From: Ruminococcaceae bacterium UBA7101
GTDB taxonomy: Bacteria; Bacillota; Clostridia; Oscillospirales; Acutalibacteraceae
DNA length: 8,172 nucleotides
Assembly (NCBI GenBank): GCA_002493325.1
Contig: DKYL01000034.1
Coordinates: 1 to 8,172 of the forward strand
Direction of reading: 5' to 3'
Positions 3,981-8,172 of the stretch are shown piece by piece. The notes below the pieces were generated by a model that was not told the origin of the DNA, ran no database searches, and worked only from the letters and a program-made list of their open reading frames with translations. The position numbers and the translations under genes were made by a program. Each line of letters begins with the position of its first letter. Position 1 is the first letter of the stretch.

Positions 3981-5645
3981 ATGAAAAAATTCAAGACTAA
4001 GCTGCCGGTTATAATATTGGTGCTTATAATGATTTGTCAAATTGGTCTGGTGTCATATCTTGGAGCACAAAGAGCTGAAATCAAAGGTACTCACATAGAT
4101 GAAATGTATTCCTATGTATTGGCAAACAGTTACGATGGAAGTAAAATCAGCACAATAGATTCTTATTGGGAGCAATGGATTGACGGAAATTCTTTGATGG
4201 AAACAATTACCGTTCAAAAAGGTGAAGGTTTTTCGTATGATAAGGTTTACTACAACAACTCTTTTGATTGCCATCCTCCGCTGTTTTATGCATTGTTGCA
4301 CACTGTATGTTCAGTATTTACAGATCAATACACAATTTGGTTCGGAATCGCATTAAATATGTTTTTAATGCTGATTGCTGATATTTTAATATACCTTTTG
4401 TCAAAAGAATTTATCAACAATAAAACAGTAGCGGTATTGCCCGTACTGTTATGGGGTATTTCTTTAGCATGCATAAATACGGTTTTGTTTATAAGAATGT
4501 ATATGCTGCTGGCTGTGTGCTCAATAGGCTTTTTATATATGGCGGTACGAAGCCTGAAAAAAGGTTTTAATTTGAAGCGTTGCTTTTTCCTTTTTACATT
4601 TTCTTTGTTAGGTGTGTTTACACATTATTACTTTATTTTATTTGCCTTTTTTGTAACGTTATCTTACTGTTTATATAAATTCTTTAAAAAGAATTTCAAG
4701 GAAGGACTGCTGTTTGGCTCAACAGTAGCCTTATCTGTGGGGCTGTTGCTGATAATATATCCCTGTGCAATTGAACAGGCAACAGGCTCAAATACAAATA
4801 ATGTCGGTAATGAGGTATCTCGTTCCATATTGAATTTCTCAACGCTTCCAAATAAAATCATTGACTTTATTTCATGGCTTTCCGCATCACTTTTTAATAA
4901 TAAATATATATTTGCGGTAATTGGTGTGCTTGCTTTTTCATTTGTGACTGCAATGCTGATTAAGACTAAAATCAAGCATAAAAAGCTTATACTTGATAGT
5001 GAATTTAAATTGGTAATTGCTTTGCTTGTTATAATACTGGTTACTATAGCTGCCTCTCTGCATATTGCAGGAGATTATGCTTCGGAAAGATATATTTATA
5101 ATTTATATCCTATTTTAGCGGTGTTGCTTGTTTCATTCATTTATAAGCTCATTGAGAATATGGATAATAAAAAAATTGCTTTGATTGTATTGAGTTTAAT
5201 TCTGCTGCTGAATGCCGGAATTTATGCTGTTCATCCAAGCTGCCGATATATGTACAGTGCAGAGAAAACAGAAGTTGAAACAATCGTTCAGTCAAATGCC
5301 AAAAACTGCATCGTAATAAACGCTAAATCAAAGGAAGATGGAAAAGCGCACCAAATGATACCTACTGCAAATGTAGTAAGATTTAATAATTTTGAAAAAA
5401 TATATTTAACAACAGCTGACAGTGTACAGGATATTGACAGTATTTTGTCAGGTGTGGATTGTTCAAAGGGTATTGCTGTCTATTTAGCAACAGACAAATT
5501 CTGGGCAAACGGATACGAACCGGATGAAATTTTTTCAGAGCTATTTGAACATACGGACAAGTTTAATGGTTATCAGTTTATTGAAGATTTGGAGTTTGGA
5601 AAACTTTATTTGTTAACAGAACAGGCAGGTGCTGAAAATGAATGA
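3981..5645 (+). CDS. GT-C fold membrane glycosyltransferase (GT39/PMT-like)
   Basis: This 554-residue integral membrane protein should transfer a sugar from a polyprenyl-phosphate donor to a cell-envelope acceptor on the outer face of the membrane. A first membrane segment (8-28) is followed by a large outer loop with the acidic pair Asp40-Glu41 in 'HIDEMYSY', typical of GT-C catalytic sites. 'CHPPLFYALLH' (97-107) is the 'HPPLYY' signature of PMT_2/GT39 relatives. Further hydrophobic segments lie at about 117-140, 149-168, 171-190, 200-228, 243-262, 308-328, 343-361, 374-391 and 398-417; 'SERYIYNLYP' (368-377) is a conserved late motif. Residues 420-554 form a soluble C-terminal domain, probably external. 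AAGAGG at 3968-3973 favours the ATG at 3981 (7-base spacing) over one at 3975. It overlaps the following GT2 gene, its probable donor-maker. The acceptor (teichoic acid, polysaccharide or protein) is not determinable. The gene looks AT-richer than ilvD. Confidence 0.85.
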   Translation: MKKFKTKLPVIILVLIMICQIGLVSYLGAQRAEIKGTHIDEMYSYVLANSYDGSKISTIDSYWEQWIDGNSLMETITVQKGEGFSYDKVYYNNSFDCHPPLFYALLHTVCSVFTDQYTIWFGIALNMFLMLIADILIYLLSKEFINNKTVAVLPVLLWGISLACINTVLFIRMYMLLAVCSIGFLYMAVRSLKKGFNLKRCFFLFTFSLLGVFTHYYFILFAFFVTLSYCLYKFFKKNFKEGLLFGSTVALSVGLLLIIYPCAIEQATGSNTNNVGNEVSRSILNFSTLPNKIIDFISWLSASLFNNKYIFAVIGVLAFSFVTAMLIKTKIKHKKLILDSEFKLVIALLVIILVTIAASLHIAGDYASERYIYNLYPILAVLLVSFIYKLIENMDNKKIALIVLSLILLLNAGIYAVHPSCRYMYSAEKTEVETIVQSNAKNCIVINAKSKEDGKAHQMIPTANVVRFNNFEKIYLTTADSVQDIDSILSGVDCSKGIAVYLATDKFWANGYEPDEIFSELFEHTDKFNGYQFIEDLEFGKLYLLTEQAGAENE

Positions 5646-6603
5646 GAATAATTTGACTTTGAGTTTGGTTGTTCCTTGCTACAATGAAGAAGAGAACATT
5701 GAATTGTTTTTTGATGAGGTAAATAAGGCTTTTGACGGAAAAATAGAAGATTATGAACTTGTCTTTATAGATGATGGCAGTAAGGATAAAACCTATGATT
5801 GTTTAAAGAAGATATTTGAAAAGCATAAACAAAATCATAACATTCAAATCATATCTTTCAGCAGGAATTTCGGAAAAGAAGCAGCTATGTATGCAGGTTT
5901 GACCAAATCAAAAGGAGATAAGGTTTGTATCATTGATGCTGATTTGCAGCAAAAACCGGAAGTTGTTTTGCAAATGCTGGATGTTATGGAAAATAATGTG
6001 CATATTGATTGCGTGGCAGCGTATCAGGAAAAAAGAAAAGAAGGAAAGGTTATTTCCAAATTCAAATCCTTATTTTATAAAATAATCAACAAAATGACGG
6101 AGATTGATTTTGTTAACGGTGCAAGTGATTTTCGCCTGATGAAGAGAAATATGGTTGACGCTGTATTAAAGATGACAGAATACCACAGGTTTTCAAAAGG
6201 TTTGTTCGCTTGGGTTGGGTTTAATACGGAGTATATTCCTTATGAAGCCGCTGACAGAGAAAACGGTAAATCCAAGTGGAATTTTAAGAGTCTGTTAAAA
6301 TATGCGATTGAAGGTATTATTGCTTTTTCAACTACTCCGTTGAAAGTATCTACATTTTCAGGTTCAGTATTTTCTGCAATGGCAATAATTTATATGATAT
6401 TTGTTATCATACAAAAGCTGGTGTCGGGGAATGATGTTCCGGGATATACGACTATCGTGGTTTTAGTACTGTTTTTAGGAGGCGTTCAATTAATCAGCAT
6501 TGGATTAATCGGCGAATATTTATCAAAGATGTATATTCAAGTAAAAAACAGACCTATTTATCTGATAAAAGAATACCTGGACACACAGGTAACAGATAAT
6601 TAA
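5638..6603 (+). CDS. GT2 polyprenyl-phosphate glycosyltransferase (GtrB/DPM1 type)
   Basis: This 321-residue enzyme should move a hexose from a nucleotide sugar to undecaprenyl phosphate at the inner membrane face. Residues 1-220 are a GT2 GT-A domain: 'LVVPCYNEEENI' (10-21), the nucleotide-binding 'DDGSKDKT' (45-52), 'FSRNFGKEAAMYAGL' (74-88), the metal-binding 'DADLQQKPE' (100-108), 'NGASDFRLM' (160-168) and 'RENGKSKW' (207-214). Two C-terminal membrane segments (about 235-260 and 270-296) match bactoprenol glucosyltransferases such as GtrB and CsbB. The ATG at 5638 is preferred to the in-frame GTG at 5629 because AGG (5627-5629) is then well spaced. It overlaps the preceding gene by 8 bases (ATGAATGA), so the pair is translationally coupled: this enzyme makes the lipid-linked sugar, the GT-C enzyme uses it. 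Sugar identity is unknown, and no GtrA/GtcA-type flippase gene is present nearby. Confidence 0.9.
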   Translation: MNENNLTLSLVVPCYNEEENIELFFDEVNKAFDGKIEDYELVFIDDGSKDKTYDCLKKIFEKHKQNHNIQIISFSRNFGKEAAMYAGLTKSKGDKVCIIDADLQQKPEVVLQMLDVMENNVHIDCVAAYQEKRKEGKVISKFKSLFYKIINKMTEIDFVNGASDFRLMKRNMVDAVLKMTEYHRFSKGLFAWVGFNTEYIPYEAADRENGKSKWNFKSLLKYAIEGIIAFSTTPLKVSTFSGSVFSAMAIIYMIFVIIQKLVSGNDVPGYTTIVVLVLFLGGVQLISIGLIGEYLSKMYIQVKNRPIYLIKEYLDTQVTDN

Positions 6604-6624
6604 ATATTATTGAGAATAATTGTG

Positions 6625-6659
6625 AAAAATCCTTTCCTTATATTAAGGAAGGGATTTTT
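6625..6659 (+). terminator. Terminator of the glycosyltransferase operon
   Basis: AAAAATCCTTTCCTTA (6625-6640) pairs with TAAGGAAGGGATTTTT (6644-6659) as 16 base pairs with one G-U, around TAT. The terminal T-run is followed by GTTATTTTATT. With A-tracts on one side and T-tracts on the other, it could work in both directions. It starts 21 bases after the GT2 stop codon. Confidence 0.85.
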
Positions 6660-6729
6660 GTTATTTTATTATGCCCGATACGGCAACAGATGTAATAATA
6701 TAAAACTGAAAACAATTCTTAAAAAACAG

Positions 6730-6752
6730 CTCTTGCCGCAAGGGTATTTTTA
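6730..6752 (+). terminator. Weak second terminator-like hairpin before ilvD
   Basis: CTCTTG (6730-6735) can pair with CAAGGG (6739-6744) around CCG, with one G-U pair, followed by TATTTTTA. The stem is only six pairs. On the minus strand the same hairpin is followed by AGCTGTTTTTT, so it may act bidirectionally. It could be a back-up terminator for the upstream operon; attenuation of ilvD is less likely because the candidate ilvD promoter lies downstream of it. Confidence 0.35.
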
Positions 6753-6762
6753 TTCAATTTGC

Positions 6763-6791
6763 TTGATTTTAAGCTGCTTTTGTGATACGAT
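6763..6791 (+). promoter_or_regulatory. Candidate ilvD promoter
   Basis: TTGATT (6763-6768) and TACGAT (6786-6791) are separated by 17 bases, each matching the sigma-A consensus at four of six positions. A transcript from near 6798 would have a leader of about 75 bases. No T-box specifier structure, leader peptide rich in Ile/Leu/Val or obvious CodY palindrome is visible in the leader, so branched-chain regulation cannot be read from the sequence. Confidence 0.45.
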
Positions 6792-6871
6792 AACAAAAGA
6801 TAGTTTTTGTTGCCATTAGGCTGTTATTTAACTATCAGAATAAAAATATAATCTTCAGGAGATATGATATA

Positions 6872-8172
6872 ATGAGATCAGATTTAATTAAAGAGGGTCC
6901 TTCAAGAGCTCCTCACCGTTCTCTGTTGCGAGCTCTCGGTATTGATGAACTCGAAATGAAAAGACCTTTTGTAGCTGTTGTTAATTCAAAGAGCGACTAC
7001 ATCCCCGGTCATATGCATCTTGATAAAATTGCAGAGCAGGTTAAGGCAGGTATCCGCAATGCAGGCGGTGTTCCGTTTGAATTTAACACAATCGGTGTCT
7101 GCGACGGTATCGCTATGAACCACAGAGGCATGAAATATTCACTTTGCTCAAGAGAGCTGATTGCTGACAGCATTGAGGTTATGCTCACTGCTCATCCTCT
7201 TGATGCGATTGTATTTATTCCGAACTGTGACAAGATTGTTCCCGGTATGCTTCTGGCAGCCTGCAGATTAAATCTGCCTTGTATTTTCATCAGCGGCGGT
7301 CCTATGCTGCCCGGTAAGAGCACGGAAACAGAAAACCGCATCGGTCTTTCAGAACAGTTTGAATATGTTGGTGCTAATGCAGTAGGCAAAATGAGCCTTG
7401 AAAATCTTGAATCCTGTGCATTCACAGCTTGTCCGACCTGCGGCTCCTGCTCAGGTATGTATACTGCTAACTCAATGAACTGCCTGACTGAAACCATTGG
7501 TATGTCACTGCCCGGTTCAGGTACAATTCCTGCAGTTATGAGTGCAAGATTAAGACTTGCAAAAATGGCTGGTGAAAGGGTTATGGACCTCCTCAAAGAG
7601 GATATTAAGCCAAGCGATATTATCACAAAGGAAGCAATCGAAAATGCCATGAGAACGGATATGGCAATCGGCTGCTCCACAAATACAATTTTACATTTGA
7701 CTGCTATTGCACATGCAGCAGGTCATGATATTGACCTTGATGACCTTGATGCATATGGCAGAAAAACGCCGCAGATTTGTAAGCTCAATCCTGCATCATC
7801 TGTATTTATTACTGACCTGAATGATGTGGGCGGTATTCAGTCCGTTATGAAGGAGCTTGCTAAGGGCGGTATGATTAATACAAATGCACTCACCGTTAGC
7901 GGCACTGTTGCTGACAGAATTGAAAAGGCTATGGATGCAGATGGTGACATCATCAGAAAGCTTGACAATCCTTTCTCTGCTGACGGCGGTATTGCTGTTC
8001 TTAAGGGCAATCTTGCTGAGGACGGTGCTGTTGTTAAGAAGGGTGCAGTTGCTCCTGAAATGATGCAGCATAAGGGTCCTGCAAAGTGCTATAACAGTGA
8101 GGAAGAGGCTATTGCAGCTATCAACGGCGGCAAGGTTGTTGCAGGTGATGTTGTTGTTATCCGTTATGAAGG
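6872..8172 (+). CDS. ilvD: Dihydroxy-acid dehydratase IlvD (3' end beyond the window)
   Basis: IlvD dehydrates 2,3-dihydroxy-isovalerate and 2,3-dihydroxy-3-methylvalerate to the keto acids that precede valine and isoleucine; it is a cytoplasmic iron-sulfur, Mg-dependent enzyme. The frame is open to the window end, giving 433 of the usual 550-570 residues. Signature motifs are 'VNSKSDYIPGHMHL' (37-50), 'FNTIGVCDGIAM' (71-82) with metal-binding Asp78, 'PNCDKIVPGM' (117-126) with cluster Cys119 and the Mg-site Lys121, 'CPTCGSCSGMYTANSMNCLTE' from 187, 'GCSTNTILHL', and near the end 'GKVVAGDVVVIRYEG'. 'PGHMHL' in the first motif places it with the E. coli-like branch rather than the one with a 'PCN' cysteine there. 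AGGAG at 6857-6861 sets the ATG at 6872; an ATG at 6864 closes at once. It is transcribed alone after a terminator, and other ilv genes may follow outside the window. Confidence 0.97.
   Translation, partial: MRSDLIKEGPSRAPHRSLLRALGIDELEMKRPFVAVVNSKSDYIPGHMHLDKIAEQVKAGIRNAGGVPFEFNTIGVCDGIAMNHRGMKYSLCSRELIADSIEVMLTAHPLDAIVFIPNCDKIVPGMLLAACRLNLPCIFISGGPMLPGKSTETENRIGLSEQFEYVGANAVGKMSLENLESCAFTACPTCGSCSGMYTANSMNCLTETIGMSLPGSGTIPAVMSARLRLAKMAGERVMDLLKEDIKPSDIITKEAIENAMRTDMAIGCSTNTILHLTAIAHAAGHDIDLDDLDAYGRKTPQICKLNPASSVFITDLNDVGGIQSVMKELAKGGMINTNALTVSGTVADRIEKAMDADGDIIRKLDNPFSADGGIAVLKGNLAEDGAVVKKGAVAPEMMQHKGPAKCYNSEEEAIAAINGGKVVAGDVVVIRYE

Noticed and set aside
5629..5637. GTG start of the GT2 gene at 5629
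   Set aside because: The AGG it would need overlaps the codon itself; the ATG at 5638 is well spaced and matches family N-termini.
6610..6819. 69-codon frame between the GT2 gene and ilvD
   Set aside because: It begins with TTG without a ribosome binding site and runs through the operon terminator and the ilvD promoter region; the peptide shows no domain.
6792..6871. T-box riboswitch or Ile/Leu/Val leader peptide before ilvD
   Set aside because: No specifier loop, T-box sequence or codon-rich short frame with a ribosome binding site is visible.
7192..8071. Minus-strand open frames inside ilvD (7192-7680 and 7796-8071)
   Set aside because: They are antisense shadows of a clearly conserved plus-strand gene.
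1..8172. CRISPR array, tRNA, rRNA or complete insertion sequence
   Set aside because: No regularly spaced repeats, no tRNA or rRNA signature and no transposase gene other than the tyrosine integrase was seen.

Overview
The window reads as chromosomal DNA of a low-to-moderate GC Firmicute, most likely a gut Clostridium-class bacterium (Ruminococcaceae/Lachnospiraceae-like). The grounds are strong GGAGG ribosome binding sites, AT-rich codon use, a Tn916-type recombination module and Clostridia-style IlvD and glycosyltransferase sequences. No species can be named from the sequence alone.

Positions 1 to about 3,600-3,800 are the recombination end of an integrative/conjugative or related mobile element whose other part lies upstream of the window. 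In order it holds a leader with a strong terminator hairpin, a sigma-70 region 4 type regulator, an orphan MazF/PemK-like toxin-fold protein with a C-terminal four-cysteine knuckle, three small excisionase/MerR-type HTH proteins in tandem, and a Tn916-family tyrosine integrase with all catalytic residues intact. The first two excisionase-like proteins are recent-looking paralogues. A terminator and a candidate promoter that share the same DNA separate the toxin/xis1 unit from the xis2/xis3/int unit. Excision and integration genes could therefore be transcribed separately from the upstream regulators.

Positions 3,538-3,980 carry no intact gene. They hold the int terminator, a nested inverted repeat that is a candidate end or integrase-binding region, and a 37-codon reading-frame remnant. 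After these comes a hairpin, then a near-consensus promoter with its -10 box inside a perfect 9-3-9 palindrome, then a compact run of three hairpins. This last piece could be a small structured RNA, a short mobile repeat or the regulated 5' leader of the next operon. It is the least explained structure in the window.

Positions 3,981-6,603 are a two-gene glycosylation operon: a GT-C (GT39/PMT-like) membrane glycosyltransferase followed, with an 8-nt overlap, by a GT2 polyprenyl-phosphate glycosyltransferase of the GtrB/DPM1 type. The GT2 enzyme would charge a lipid carrier with sugar and the GT-C enzyme would transfer it to a cell-surface acceptor. A strong terminator closes the operon. From 6,872 to the window end lies ilvD (dihydroxy-acid dehydratase, branched-chain amino acid synthesis), cut off by the window after 433 codons. 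It is the clearest housekeeping anchor and shows that the right half of the window is chromosome rather than element.
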